Notes under the pieces: model-generated
Told to the model about the DNA's origin: nothing
Database searches by the model: none
What the model saw: only the letters and a program-made list of their open reading frames with translations
DNA from: JAFGLZ01 sp964622545
GTDB taxonomy: Bacteria > Planctomycetota > Phycisphaerae > UBA1845 > JAFGLZ01
Length of the DNA: 64,000 nt
NCBI GenBank assembly: GCA_964622545.1
Contig: CAZUQM010000027.1
Span: 29,300-93,299 of the forward strand
Direction of reading: 5' to 3'
Position numbers and translations under genes: made by a program
In this document: positions 9,362-18,822 of the stretch, one piece after another
Numbering within the stretch: position 1 is the stretch's first letter
Layout of the letters: every line of letters begins with the position of its first letter

Positions 9362-10285
9362 ATGATCTACGCTTTGGTGGCGTACGTGTGTATCGTGGTC
9401 TTCGTGGCTGCCGTCATCGTCCGCGGCCGACGGGCGGCCAACATGCCCATTCACCTCCGTTGGGAGATCTATCCTGTCGCCCACGAGAAGGGCAAGGCCC
9501 ATTACGGAGGGTCCTACTTCGAGGAGCTCGACTGGTGGACCAAGCCCCGGTCGCGATCCAGGGTTTCCGAGCTTTCCGCCATGGGCGCTGAGATCCTCCT
9601 GCTCAAGGGCGTGTGGGAGCACAACAGGTCGCTGTGGTACCGTTCGTATCCGTTTCACCTCGGCATCTACATGCTGATGGTGTTCGTGCCCCTGATCCTC
9701 TTCAACGCCATCCTCGAGGCGGTCGGTGTGCGTTTCGACGAGGGCCTTCCTTTCGTGCTGAACCGGTTGGCCGCGTTCTTGGGCTTCATCGGCATGCTGC
9801 TGACGGCTTTCGGTAGCTTCCTGATGCTCCTCTGGCGGCTCACCGGCGAGGACGTTCGCGACTACACCAAGCTATCCCACCTGTTCAACCTGGCGGTCTT
9901 TCTCGTGGTGATGATCGTCTTCTTGATCGCGGTCTCGGTGGTGCCTCAGCCCTTCGATGCCATACGCGGTTTCGTACGAGGGCTGATCACGTTCCATCCG
10001 GTCGCGTTGGATAGCTCGGCGATGGCCGCGGCGCTCGTGCTCGGTCTGTTGCTCCTGGCCTACATTCCGCTGACGCACATGGCCCACTTCTTCCTGAAGT
10101 ACTTCACCTGGCATGCCATCCGGTGGAACGACGAGCCGAACCTGCCCGGCGGGAAGATGGAAGGGCAAATCGGTGAGCTGCTCGGTCGTCCGGTGAGCTG
10201 GGCCGCCCCGCACATCGGGGCCGACGGCAAGAAGACCTGGGCCGAGCTCGCGACCACCGACATGCCGGAAGAGAAGAAGGATTAG
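9362..10285 (+). CDS. TmcC/NarI-like diheme cytochrome b membrane protein
   Basis: 307 residues with five predicted membrane helices: one at the extreme N-terminus and four between about residues 95 and 265. Histidines in PFHLGIY and in the THMAHFF...TWHAI helix are placed like the heme b ligands of the nitrate reductase gamma / DsrM / TmcC family, which pass electrons between the quinone pool and a periplasmic or cytoplasmic partner. In known complexes it sits with an iron-sulfur HdrD/TmcB-type subunit; none is adjacent, since ribokinase follows on the other strand. ATG at 9362 is preceded by GGGAG; the frame is open to 9059, but that part has no family character. Probably regulated by the divergent kinase. 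Confidence 0.75.
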   Translation: MIYALVAYVCIVVFVAAVIVRGRRAANMPIHLRWEIYPVAHEKGKAHYGGSYFEELDWWTKPRSRSRVSELSAMGAEILLLKGVWEHNRSLWYRSYPFHLGIYMLMVFVPLILFNAILEAVGVRFDEGLPFVLNRLAAFLGFIGMLLTAFGSFLMLLWRLTGEDVRDYTKLSHLFNLAVFLVVMIVFLIAVSVVPQPFDAIRGFVRGLITFHPVALDSSAMAAALVLGLLLLAYIPLTHMAHFFLKYFTWHAIRWNDEPNLPGGKMEGQIGELLGRPVSWAAPHIGADGKKTWAELATTDMPEEKKD

Positions 10286-10328
10286 GCGAGTTAGGCGTCC
10301 CGGTCGCCGGCACGACTGCCGCGGGATA

Positions 10329-11249
10329 TCATGTTGCCAACAACGCCTGCACCTCTTGACCCGTCGGCATGGACGGCTGGGCGCCGAAACGCGTGCACCC
10401 CAGGGCTCCCGCGGCATTCGCGAAACGTATCGCCTGATTCAGCGGAAGACGTCGCGCTCGCGCGACGGCCAGCCCGGCCGTGAAGGCGTCTCCCGCCGCG
10501 GTGGTATCGACCACCTCGACCGCGTGGCCGGGGACGACCTCGAAGGCGCCCTCGCTTAGATAGGCCGCGCCGCGGCCACCGAGCTTCAACACGACCTCGC
10601 GCGCTCCCCGATCCACGAGTTGCCTGGCGGCGTCTTCGGCGGCGATCGATTCGCCCGGTCTGCCGAGCAGCATGGCCGCTTCACCCTCGTTGGGCGAGAG
10701 GATGTCCGCGGTGAAGAGCTGGGGCGAGGCATCGCCCGGAGCGGGGGCCGGATCGAGGATCGTCTCGATGCCGTGTTGACGACACAATCGAATCGCGTGG
10801 ATGATCGTCTTGATGGGCAGCTCGAGCTGGAGCAGGCACACGTCGGCCGAGGCGATGACGTCCTCGGCCGCGTTCACATCCGCGGGCGTGACGGCGAAGT
10901 TCGCCCCGCTGGCCACGCAGATGGCGTTGTCGCCCGAGGCGGCTACCACGATGAGCGCCACGCCGCTGGCCGCATCCTGGGTGGTTTGCACGTGCCGCGT
11001 GTCGATCCCCTCGGCTTGAAGGCCGTCGACGAGTCGCTGGCCGAACGCGTCGTCGCCGATGCGCCCGACCATGGAGCACCGCCCACCGAGTCGCGCCACG
11101 GCGACGGCCTGGTTGGCGCCCTTGCCGCCCGGGATGGTCTGGAAGTCGGTGCCCAGGACGGTCTCTCCCGAGACGGGTATATGCTCGCTGCGGACGACGA
11201 GGTCCATGTTGATGCTGCCGATCACGACGACACGAGCGTTGTCGGGCAC
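10329..11249 (-). CDS. rbsK: ribokinase
   Basis: 306 residues, the usual length. PfkB-family sugar kinase with the N-terminal GSINMDLVV strand, the substrate motif GGKGANQAV near residue 43 and the C-terminal DTTAAGDAFTAG motif containing the catalytic Asp and the anion hole. It phosphorylates ribose to ribose 5-phosphate in the cytoplasm, which RpiB (18316-18822) could interconvert with ribulose 5-phosphate. No ribose transporter is adjacent. It faces the TmcC-like gene convergently and is followed upstream by a methyltransferase on the same strand. Confidence 0.9.
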   Translation of the reverse strand: MPDNARVVVIGSINMDLVVRSEHIPVSGETVLGTDFQTIPGGKGANQAVAVARLGGRCSMVGRIGDDAFGQRLVDGLQAEGIDTRHVQTTQDAASGVALIVVAASGDNAICVASGANFAVTPADVNAAEDVIASADVCLLQLELPIKTIIHAIRLCRQHGIETILDPAPAPGDASPQLFTADILSPNEGEAAMLLGRPGESIAAEDAARQLVDRGAREVVLKLGGRGAAYLSEGAFEVVPGHAVEVVDTTAAGDAFTAGLAVARARRLPLNQAIRFANAAGALGCTRFGAQPSMPTGQEVQALLAT

Positions 11250-11296
11250 GATGACCTCCTATGGGGCGGGAACCCGAACCGATTTCAGGCTATGGA

Positions 11297-12049
11297 TCAC
11301 GCGACTCGTGGTATCCTTCGCATCACGAAGTAGGCCGACCCGTACCACGGCGCGCTCCGTTTGTACAGGTCCACCTCTTTCTGACGCCTCTCGAGCACGT
11401 CCAGGGCGCCGTCGTTCCCGTCGTACTTGGCGACAAGCGTCCGGAGGCGCGAGGCAAGCGGACCATAGTACTCCAGCCACCAGGCACCCTCAGGAAGCGA
11501 GAAGCTTCCGACGAGCTCATACCCGAGCAGCGAGATCCCTCGGGCGTGCTCATCCGCGGTTTCGATGCCGGGATGCCTCCTTTTCCAGTAGCGAACGGCC
11601 TCTTCGGGCGGGTCGGGGCGAAGCCAGATTACGTCGTGCACCACCAGAAACCCGCGCGGACGGACCAACCGTCGCCACGCTTCGAGCGCTACCCGGAAGC
11701 CGATGGGGTCTGCGGCGCCCTCCGACCAGACGACATCGAAACTTCCGTCCGCGAACGGGACCTCGCGCATGGATGCTCGCACCGGGCGTATGCGCCGGCA
11801 GAATCCCGCCTCCTGGGCTCGATTGAGCAGTCGGCACAGAGATGGGGCGTCGATGTCCAGACCAACAACGGTCGTCTGTGCAAGCCGCGCGAGCTCCAGC
11901 GTCGGTCCGCCGTCGCCACAGCCGATGTCCAGGATGCGCGGACGATGCAGGTCGGGCAACATTCCGAACGCTTTGCGGAGGAAACGGAGGCGCGTGCGAC
12001 CCTCCCGTGGTAGGCCGTCTTGGATGTCTTGCTCGATCGTCATCGCCAA
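11297..12049 (-). CDS. class I SAM-dependent methyltransferase
   Basis: 250 residues. The SAM-binding motif I is RILDIGCGDGG (about 38-48), followed by the acidic end of beta2 in VVGLDID and a post-I region PFADGSFDVVWSEGA typical of UbiE/small-molecule methyltransferases. The C-terminal part (about 170-250) does not match a family I know. It lies on the minus strand between ribokinase and an LPG-synthase-like membrane protein. Substrate unknown. Confidence 0.85.
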   Translation of the reverse strand: MAMTIEQDIQDGLPREGRTRLRFLRKAFGMLPDLHRPRILDIGCGDGGPTLELARLAQTTVVGLDIDAPSLCRLLNRAQEAGFCRRIRPVRASMREVPFADGSFDVVWSEGAADPIGFRVALEAWRRLVRPRGFLVVHDVIWLRPDPPEEAVRYWKRRHPGIETADEHARGISLLGYELVGSFSLPEGAWWLEYYGPLASRLRTLVAKYDGNDGALDVLERRQKEVDLYKRSAPWYGSAYFVMRRIPRVA

Positions 12050-12076
12050 GCCACGACCTCCGGGGCATGGGGCGCG

Positions 12077-13015
12077 TCACATGCTCTGTTCTCCCGTCCG
12101 CCGCAAGACCACCGCCACGAAGGGCCATGTCATCGTCGCGCCGACCAGCACCGGTAGGATGAACTGGATGAGCGTGAACAGCAAGGCCGCGGCCATCGCG
12201 GTGTCTTCGCCGACGAAGCCGCTGAAGAAGAACACGAACGCCGCGTCGCGCGTGCCCAGCCCGTAGAGCGCGATCGGGACAATGCCCAGCAGAACCACGA
12301 CGGGGATGAACGCGCAAAGCGCTGTCAATGGGACGTCGGCACCGAGGCTTCGGAAGATCATGGCCACCGAGACCAGGTGGGCCGACTGAAACGCCGCCGC
12401 GAGCGCCAACAGCGCGACCTTGCGCGGCAACGGCGTGCCGCTCAGGGCGCCGACGATCTTGTTGGCCGCGTTTCGGAGACGTTCGGGCAGCGGGCGACTG
12501 CCCCGTTCGGTGAGCCACTGGAGCGTCGACGGCCAGACGTAGATCCACAGCCCGATCGCCAGCAGAATCAGCAGCTTGCGGGCGCTGGCGCCGACGTCGC
12601 TGACCACGGCCGGCAGCGACAGCAGCATCAGCGCGATCACGTTCACCACCTTGTGCAGCATGACCGAACCCAGCCCCTGGCTCAGTCCGGCGACGCCAAT
12701 CGCTTTGATGTAGAGCGCCTTGAAGACCTCGCCGGACTTGGCCGGCAGGAGCATGCGCAGCGGTAGCGAGGCGTTCTCGGCGAAGACGGCCGACCCGAAC
12801 GCCAGGGGGTACCCCATTCCGCGGAGGATCTGCTGCCAGACGAGCGAGTTCATCACGACGGCCGCCGCCAGAGAGGCGCCTCCCGCCACGAGCAACGGCC
12901 AGACGGTCGCGTCACGAAGCTGGTCGATGATCCGCTCGAGGCCCATCTTGCGAAACAGAGCCACGTAGATCGCCAGCGGCACCACGAGCAGCATCAGCGA
13001 CTGGGCGATCCGCAA
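12077..13015 (-). CDS. lysylphosphatidylglycerol synthase transmembrane-like protein
   Basis: 312 residues with about seven to eight hydrophobic helices. The pattern, including the ENASLPLRMLLPAKSGEVFKA segment early on and GIVPIALYGLGTRDAAFV later, is that of the LPG_synthase_TM (UPF0104/YbhN) family, which supplies the flippase-like membrane half of MprF and exists alone in many bacteria. There is no lysyl-transferase domain. The chosen start is a TTG; the frame is open a few codons upstream, so the true start is uncertain. Probably involved in moving or modifying a lipid or polyprenyl-linked compound. Confidence 0.75.
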   Translation of the reverse strand: MRIAQSLMLLVVPLAIYVALFRKMGLERIIDQLRDATVWPLLVAGGASLAAAVVMNSLVWQQILRGMGYPLAFGSAVFAENASLPLRMLLPAKSGEVFKALYIKAIGVAGLSQGLGSVMLHKVVNVIALMLLSLPAVVSDVGASARKLLILLAIGLWIYVWPSTLQWLTERGSRPLPERLRNAANKIVGALSGTPLPRKVALLALAAAFQSAHLVSVAMIFRSLGADVPLTALCAFIPVVVLLGIVPIALYGLGTRDAAFVFFFSGFVGEDTAMAAALLFTLIQFILPVLVGATMTWPFVAVVLRRTGEQSM

Positions 13016-13177
13016 GGCGCGGCGTTTCGGCGTGAGTGGGGCGGCTTCGATCGGGCTGGGCTCAGGTTGGTCCGCGATGGGCGGCTACTCCAGGGGCGAA
13101 TAGGCTCGTACACAGTTCTCGGTAGCGTGCGGCACGGGCACGGGTTTCTAAGGGTCCTGCGACTCTCTCATGGGCGC

Positions 13178-13219
13178 CACGGGCAGCATGTCTGCCCGTG
13201 CACTGGCGGTCGAGCCGCC
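13178..13219. repeat. two adjacent hairpins in spacer
   Basis: CACGGGCAG and CTGCCCGTG (13178-13186 and 13192-13200) form a perfect 9-bp stem with a 5-base loop, directly followed by GGCGG/CCGCC (13205-13219). Position downstream of the radical SAM gene would allow a role in 3'-end formation, but the paired-palindrome look also fits a dispersed repeat. Confidence 0.45.
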
Positions 13220-13284
13220 CGTGGCACCTGATAGGGTAAGGTACAACCAAACCGACGTCGCACCCGTTCCGAGAGACGTGGCAG

Positions 13285-14787
13285 CTACGTCGGCAACCGT
13301 GGCGACTTCTGGTACTGCGACGTGAACCTCTGACGCTGATGGCCGCGGTTCTCGTTGAAGGCGACGAAGTCGGGGTCGGCCGTCGAGCGCTTCTCCTGAC
13401 GGAAGACCATCTCCATGAAGGCCATGAACTTCCGCCGGAATTCGTCGAAGGACCGCACCCGCAGCGTCGACTTGATCAAGAAGCTCAGCCGCGAGTGGTA
13501 CGTTACGTAGGCCCACTTGGCCAGCTCATCGATCTCGTCGTTGGTCAGTTCGGTCCACGGACGCGGCAGCGGCTGCTCCTCGACGTTGCCCAGGATGTAC
13601 TCGCGCCAGTAGTCGTAGCCCTGCTGTTGGGTCAAGTCGCGCCACAACGGCGTGAGGGGCTTGGCGGTCAGTTTGCTGAACTGCACGTATTCCAGGTCGA
13701 GGGTCTTGGCGAACTTGACCAGCCGCTTGATGCTCTGCTTGGTCTCGCCCTCGACGCCGACCAGGAAGAAGCCGAGGGCCTTGATGCCGATGTCCTTGCA
13801 CGCGCCGATCGTATCTCGGATCTGCTGGACGGTGATGCCCTTGTTCACCTTGTCGAGCACGGCCTGGTCGCCCGACTCGACGCCGAAGTAGATCCTGTTG
13901 CAGCCGGATTGCTTCATCTTTTCAAGCAGCTCGGGGTCGACCGAATCGATCCGGGCACGGCAGGCCCAGGTCAGGTCGAGCTTGCGATCGATCATCAGGT
14001 CGAGGATGCGCTCGGTCCGCTTGCGGACGATCAGGAACTCGTAATCGAAGACATCGATTTCGCGAATGCCGTGCTTGGTGTAGCACTCCTCCATCTCGGC
14101 CACGACGGTCTCGGGATGGCGCGGGTTGTAGCTGGTCCGTCCGGCCTCGCAGAAACCGCAGGATCGCGGGCAGCCCTTGCTCGTGACCATGACGGTGAAG
14201 TTCTTCCGTTCGGTCGGGAACTCGGCATAGAGCTCGTTGTGCAGCAGGTGCCGCGCGGGGAAGGGGTAGTCCTCGAAGTCCTCCTCCACGCCGTCGGTCA
14301 CGTGGATCTTGCCGTTGTCCTTGTAGACCAGGCCCGGCACGTCGCTGAAGTGGCGGTTCGTCTCGAGCTCTTTGAGCAGGGCAGGCACGGTATACAGGGC
14401 TGAGTTGACGCAGCCGAAGTCGATCTCCTCGGGCGTGACCGACTCGGTCGGGTAGACCCGCAGGTTGTAGCCGCCGACCACCACGGGCACCTTGAGCCGC
14501 TCCTTGAGAAAGCGGATCCACTCGAGCGTCTCCCGAAACATGTAGGTGGTCATCATGAACCCGATCAGGTCGGGCTGGAACTCGCGCAAGCGGTCGTAGA
14601 CGTCCTCCTTGGTCAGTTGCAGCGTCCGTGCATCGACAAGGATGACCTCGTGCCCGGCGCGTTCGGCTATGGCCGCCACCCAGGTCAGACTGAGCGGCGG
14701 AAACAGCCCGAAGTAGCGCTGCACGATGCGCAGGTTCTCCTCGTGGAGCTTGTAGCTGAACGGATTGAACACCAGGGCCAATCGCAT
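13285..14787 (-). CDS. B12-binding domain radical SAM protein
   Basis: 500 residues. The N-terminal ~150 residues form a cobalamin-binding Rossmann-like domain (LALVFNP, PPLSLTWVAAIAERAG, LIGFMMTTY), and the radical SAM barrel starts with the cluster ligands C206, C210 and C213 (CPRSCGFC). The segment GVESGDQAVLDKVNKG is typical of the HpnR/BchE-like class. Such enzymes carry out methylation, cyclisation or rearrangement of lipids, pigments or other secondary compounds. The C-terminal ~120 residues are family-specific. There is no obvious partner gene nearby, so no substrate is assigned. Confidence 0.88.
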   Translation of the reverse strand: MRLALVFNPFSYKLHEENLRIVQRYFGLFPPLSLTWVAAIAERAGHEVILVDARTLQLTKEDVYDRLREFQPDLIGFMMTTYMFRETLEWIRFLKERLKVPVVVGGYNLRVYPTESVTPEEIDFGCVNSALYTVPALLKELETNRHFSDVPGLVYKDNGKIHVTDGVEEDFEDYPFPARHLLHNELYAEFPTERKNFTVMVTSKGCPRSCGFCEAGRTSYNPRHPETVVAEMEECYTKHGIREIDVFDYEFLIVRKRTERILDLMIDRKLDLTWACRARIDSVDPELLEKMKQSGCNRIYFGVESGDQAVLDKVNKGITVQQIRDTIGACKDIGIKALGFFLVGVEGETKQSIKRLVKFAKTLDLEYVQFSKLTAKPLTPLWRDLTQQQGYDYWREYILGNVEEQPLPRPWTELTNDEIDELAKWAYVTYHSRLSFLIKSTLRVRSFDEFRRKFMAFMEMVFRQEKRSTADPDFVAFNENRGHQRQRFTSQYQKSPRLPT

Positions 14788-15066
14788 GGCTATCCCTCAC
14801 CCACGGTCAACAGGCACGCCGTTAGGAGGAACTGCTCGCGGGTCGCACGCGGCACTGTCTTGCCCGAACTCGTGCCGAGGGGGCAGGCTCCTCCGCGGGT
14901 CCGACCCAAAGCAGTCAGATCAGGTCCCGCCGGACAAGCACGAGGGACCTAATCCCTACGACAGAACATGTTGACCGTAACAAGTCACCGGATGGGCTCG
15001 CCCTTCCCACCTCCCCGATCCGGGCCACACCGAACCTATTCTATCTTACGGTCGGTGGCCGTTCAG

Positions 15067-16947
15067 TCAATGAGAATGGGACGGAGTGGTCTCAACGCCA
15101 CTCGTGGCCCCAGCAGGAATGCCGATCCGATAAATGCGGACCGGTCCATCCTCGTAGATCAAGGCGCCGCCTGCCTTGTTTCGCAGGCGTTCGAGCCGCC
15201 CGATCGTGACGTCGTACTGCTCTCGGCCCATCCGCGTCCCGATGCCGTGGCGTTCGATGAGGAACACGTGCGTCGGTCGGCGATCCTGCCTCATACGCTT
15301 CGCCGCGTGGAGCTGATCCAGGTGGAAATGCGTCTGATCGGCCATGACCCCGGCCACACCGGGCAAGTAGGCGGCGCCCGTCCCGTAGACCGTCGCGACA
15401 AGGTCCGCGGCCGGGTCGAGATGCTCGGCACACCAACGCAGGGCGTGCCAGACGGGCTCGGAGACGATCGGCCGACAGAGCGTCCGCTGGGCATAGCGCA
15501 CGTTCTGCGAGAAGGCCACCAGGAGGATCATCCCGACCAGGACCGCCCGGAGCCGGCGTCTCTTGCGGAAGGTCGGTCTCAGAACCCGCCACGCCGAGGC
15601 CATCGCCAGGGCGGCCGGGAGGATGGCCCAATCGCAGATCCGCGTCGGATACAGCAGCAGGGCGGTGGGGATGGCCTCGGCCCAGGTCAGGGCAATCACC
15701 AGGCCGCTCAAGATGAACAGGCCGGCCACGACCGCAAGGACCCTCCACCGGCGCCGGGTCGCCAAGACGCACAAGGCCAATCCCGTGATTACCGATAAGA
15801 CCGGACCCATCGCGCTGGTCAGGTGGTCGAACAGCAGGGGGATGAGTTGGTGCGCTTGCTCAGGCAGCTTCTTGTCGAGCTCGTTCGTGCGGATCCAGTT
15901 GACGGCCTGTTCATCGAGGCCGGGTCTTCCGGCCAGCCAGTAGACTCCGAGAACCGCCGCCGCGCCACCGGCCGCACCGGCCAGTCCGAGCAGCCCGGCC
16001 TGGCGACGTCGCGAGGCAACAAGCCCCGTCAGCAGCGCGATCGGCGCGGCGATGTGCGACCAGCCGGCGGCGATGCAACCGTGGATGAGGGGCATGGCCC
16101 CGGCCGTCAGTCCGAGCGCCACCGCCAGACCGCGACCTCGGCCGCGCAGGACGTCGACAAGCAGACGGGTCGCCAGCAGGCCCACGCCCAACGCCAGGAC
16201 GGACGGGAAGCCGCCCCACGAGATCGTCCTCTGGACGGACGCCCCGAGCCACACGGTCATGACCGCGACGACGGACGCCGAGGCGGGCGGCACGAGGAGC
16301 CGCAACACGGTGTACAGGCCCAGGATCGCCCCGGCGAAGCAGATGGGGATCGCCGCGAGGATTGCGCTGGCCGGGCTCATACCGAGTATGACGGCGGGCG
16401 AGGCCAAGGTGGGCACAGCGTGGTTGGCGGCACCGAAGGGTATCTCCGGTGCGAAGGGCGACCAGTTCCGTGGCAGGCCCTTGTGCTGCGCTAGACGTCG
16501 CGTGCTGGTCATGTACCGAGCAGCATCCATCCCGTTGGGCACATGCCTGGTGACGAGGGGTGTGGCGAAGCTGAGGCATCCCACGGCGAGGATGAGCGCG
16601 GCGAACCGGTCGGTGCGCGAGCGACGCCCTACGGCAGCGCGTCGGGTCCATGCCTCGCTCAGGCGCGTGCGTCCGGGCGAGGTGCGCAGCAGGAAGGTCC
16701 CGCCGAGGATCCCGATCAGGGCCACCGCCACGATCAGGCCATCGCGAAAGGGCAGGGCGTACAGCGCCACCGCCCAGAAGCAGGCCCCCAGCAGCGGCCA
16801 GGTCGCGATACCGTCGAGCGGGCGGCGCGGGCGTGCGGTCAGTCGAGACAGGAGCCATCCCGGCACGCCGAGGGCTACGACGAGCACCGACAGCGCGCCC
16901 AGATGCTCAGCCAGTTCGGCCAGAGGAATCACGCCACACCCGCTCAC
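15067..16947 (-). CDS. large polytopic membrane protein, GT-C-like, function unknown
   Basis: About 626 residues. Roughly a dozen hydrophobic helices occupy the first 480 residues; the last 120 are soluble, with a YGTGAAYLPGVAG segment. The layout (N-terminal helices, extracytoplasmic loop, C-terminal soluble domain) resembles lipid-linked-sugar glycosyltransferases of the GT-C fold, but the usual acidic motif of the first loop is not obvious. The frame is open to 16995 and would overlap the preceding ridA-like gene by 35 bases; GTG at 16947 or 16932 is more likely. Identification is weak. Confidence 0.6.
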   Translation of the reverse strand: MSGCGVIPLAELAEHLGALSVLVVALGVPGWLLSRLTARPRRPLDGIATWPLLGACFWAVALYALPFRDGLIVAVALIGILGGTFLLRTSPGRTRLSEAWTRRAAVGRRSRTDRFAALILAVGCLSFATPLVTRHVPNGMDAARYMTSTRRLAQHKGLPRNWSPFAPEIPFGAANHAVPTLASPAVILGMSPASAILAAIPICFAGAILGLYTVLRLLVPPASASVVAVMTVWLGASVQRTISWGGFPSVLALGVGLLATRLLVDVLRGRGRGLAVALGLTAGAMPLIHGCIAAGWSHIAAPIALLTGLVASRRRQAGLLGLAGAAGGAAAVLGVYWLAGRPGLDEQAVNWIRTNELDKKLPEQAHQLIPLLFDHLTSAMGPVLSVITGLALCVLATRRRWRVLAVVAGLFILSGLVIALTWAEAIPTALLLYPTRICDWAILPAALAMASAWRVLRPTFRKRRRLRAVLVGMILLVAFSQNVRYAQRTLCRPIVSEPVWHALRWCAEHLDPAADLVATVYGTGAAYLPGVAGVMADQTHFHLDQLHAAKRMRQDRRPTHVFLIERHGIGTRMGREQYDVTIGRLERLRNKAGGALIYEDGPVRIYRIGIPAGATSGVETTPSHSH

Positions 16948-16960
16948 GTCAAGCCGGCCG

Positions 16961-17356
16961 TTAACCACCACCCGCGTCGCGGACGGCCCAGGCATCGACC
17001 TCCACCAGCATGCCGCCGAACAACTGGCACTCGACGCACGTACGACAGGGCAGCGGCTCGGAGAAGTACTCGCGGTAGACCTGGTTGAAGGCTTCGAAGT
17101 CCTTGATGTTCGACAGGAACACCCCGACCTTGACGCAGTCGTCCATGCTCGCGCCGGCGGCTTCCAGGGCGGCCTTGACGTTGTCGAGCGTGATACGGGC
17201 CTGCTCGGTGATGTCCGAACCGACGATCGTCGGTCCGTCCGGGTCGATCGGTCCCTGGCCGGAGACGATGATCATGTCCCCGACCGTGAGGGCGATCGAG
17301 TAGGGTCCCTTGTAGTTCTCCCAGGCGGCAGGGACGTGCGGCACTTTCTTGGGCAT
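16961..17356 (-). CDS. RidA/YjgF/UK114 family protein
   Basis: 131 residues, the usual size of this trimeric family. The segments VGDMIIVSGQGPID, QARITLDNVKAALEAAG and CRTCVE...LVEVDAWAV match RidA proteins, and the Arg that binds substrate carboxylate in RidA enzymes corresponds to the one in CRTC. RidA hydrolyses reactive enamine/imine intermediates made by PLP enzymes. It precedes the membrane-protein gene on the same strand, closely spaced, so the two may be co-transcribed. Confidence 0.88.
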   Translation of the reverse strand: MPKKVPHVPAAWENYKGPYSIALTVGDMIIVSGQGPIDPDGPTIVGSDITEQARITLDNVKAALEAAGASMDDCVKVGVFLSNIKDFEAFNQVYREYFSEPLPCRTCVECQLFGGMLVEVDAWAVRDAGGG

Positions 17357-17685
17357 GGCGGTCTCTCCGTGGAGTGTGTCGACGCGACCGTTCGCGCCGA
17401 GAGCATCCGTGACGCATTCCTCACTGATCGGTAGCGTTTGTACCCGCGCGCCGGGCGGGCTTCAAGGTCCGGCGACGGAGCGTCTCGCCGACGGTCTCGG
17501 CGCGGGCGACATGACTTGAATCCCAAGGCCTTCGTGTCGCACACTATGGGGATGGCCCCTGCAGGGCGGGACGGCCGCGTATCTGTTTGCGGTCCACCGA
17601 CGGCGGTGCTTGAGCGGCATGGCTGACGAGCTCGCCGCCACCAGCCGATACTAATGAAGAGGACCCTTACATCGGAGGTCGGGTC
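17357..17685. other. divergent spacer with weak promoter candidate
   Basis: A 329-base divergent spacer. CTGACG (17623-17628) and GATACT (17647-17652), 18 bases apart, could drive the downstream plus-strand gene. No other feature was seen. Confidence 0.3.
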
Positions 17686-18303
17686 ATGAGGTTCTACATC
17701 GCAACGAAGAGACGCACCGGCGTGTCGCGCGGATGGGTCGTCGCGCTGGTGGCCTGCATCGCGGTCGCAACCGGCGCGCTATGGCCGAGCTCGTCGGCCG
17801 CTCAAGCCGACAGTCCCACGACCAAGCCGAACGAGCCCAAGGACCCCGCCGCGATCGATCCGCCGAACCCGCCGTCGACGTTCGACATCCTCCGGAAGGT
17901 CATGGAGAAGAAGCGCAAGGCCACGCCGGCCATCCCGCCGAGCCGCCCGCGGAGCGATCCGGAGGATCCGATGCCTGTGACGGATTCTCAGCCGACGGTG
18001 AGTCCACGACGGGGTGAGCACCCGCGATACCCGGAAGGGTCGGTGATATCGGACCGTGTCGGGCGGATCGTCAAGCGTGACGACGGCTGGTACTTCGTCT
18101 TCGAGAGCGACAAGAAGGTGCTGCGCGAGCCGCCGATGCGGTTGCTGCCGAACCGGTACCTGCAGACGATGGAGCTGTGCTCGGCCAACGGGACGCGGCC
18201 GGTGAAGTTCCGGATCAGCGCCGAGGTGACCGACTACAAGGACAAGAACTTCCTGCTCGTGCGCAAGGTGCTTATCGTGCACGGGACGGGGAACTTGAAG
18301 TAG
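17686..18303 (+). CDS. secreted or periplasmic protein of unknown function
   Basis: 205 residues. After a basic N-terminus there is one hydrophobic segment (about residues 18-36) ending in SSSAAQA, a likely signal peptide. The next ~85 residues are Pro/Lys/Arg-rich and probably disordered. The C-terminal ~85 residues form a compact domain starting at EGSVISDRVGRIVKRDDGWYF, followed by MRLLPNRYLQTME. This domain order resembles conserved hypothetical proteins of Phycisphaerae, but I know of no assigned function. GGAGG lies a few bases before the ATG. Confidence 0.7.
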   Translation: MRFYIATKRRTGVSRGWVVALVACIAVATGALWPSSSAAQADSPTTKPNEPKDPAAIDPPNPPSTFDILRKVMEKKRKATPAIPPSRPRSDPEDPMPVTDSQPTVSPRRGEHPRYPEGSVISDRVGRIVKRDDGWYFVFESDKKVLREPPMRLLPNRYLQTMELCSANGTRPVKFRISAEVTDYKDKNFLLVRKVLIVHGTGNLK

Positions 18304-18315
18304 GCCCAAGCCCTA

Positions 18316-18822
18316 TCAGGTGGCTCGGCCGCCGGGGCGGATGGGTTCGCTGGTGTCGGAGCCGTTCTGCTCGGCCTCGCGGGCCTCGTACTCGGCGACC
18401 TTCTCGTTGCGGCGTTTGTGGCGTCCGCCCTCGAAGGGCGTATCCAGCCAGGCGGTCACGATCCTCTCGATCAGCGATTCCCCCAACAGGTCCGCCGACA
18501 TGCAGAGCACGTTGGCGTCGTTGTGACGTCGCGAGATCTCGGCGGTCAGCTCATCATGAACGAGCGCGGCTCGGATGCCGCGGACCTTGTTGGCGACGAT
18601 GCTCATCCCCACCCCACTGCCACAGAACAGGATGGCCCGGTCGACCTGGCCGTCGGCGACGCTTCGCGCGGCCGGATAGCCGGCGTCCGGGTAGTCGCTC
18701 ATCGCTCCGTCATCCTCCCTCGGACCGAAGGTGACGATCTCATGGCCCCGGCTCTCGAGCAACATGATGAGCCGATGCATGGCCGCCCGTCCTCGGTGAT
18801 CGCAACCCACCGCTATCTTCAT
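18316..18822 (-). CDS. rpiB: ribose-5-phosphate isomerase B
   Basis: 168 residues, about 20 longer at the C-terminus than typical RpiB. GCDHRG near the start, catalytic C67 in ILFCGSGVGMS and the RAALVHDELTAEISRRHNDANVL segment are diagnostic. It interconverts ribose 5-phosphate and ribulose 5-phosphate in the pentose phosphate pathway. Its ATG overlaps the stop of the upstream Sua5-phosphatase gene by four bases (ATGA), so they are translationally coupled. The order Sua5 - phosphatase - rpiB mirrors ywlC-ywlE-ywlF of Bacillus. Confidence 0.92.
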   Translation of the reverse strand: MKIAVGCDHRGRAAMHRLIMLLESRGHEIVTFGPREDDGAMSDYPDAGYPAARSVADGQVDRAILFCGSGVGMSIVANKVRGIRAALVHDELTAEISRRHNDANVLCMSADLLGESLIERIVTAWLDTPFEGGRHKRRNEKVAEYEAREAEQNGSDTSEPIRPGGRAT

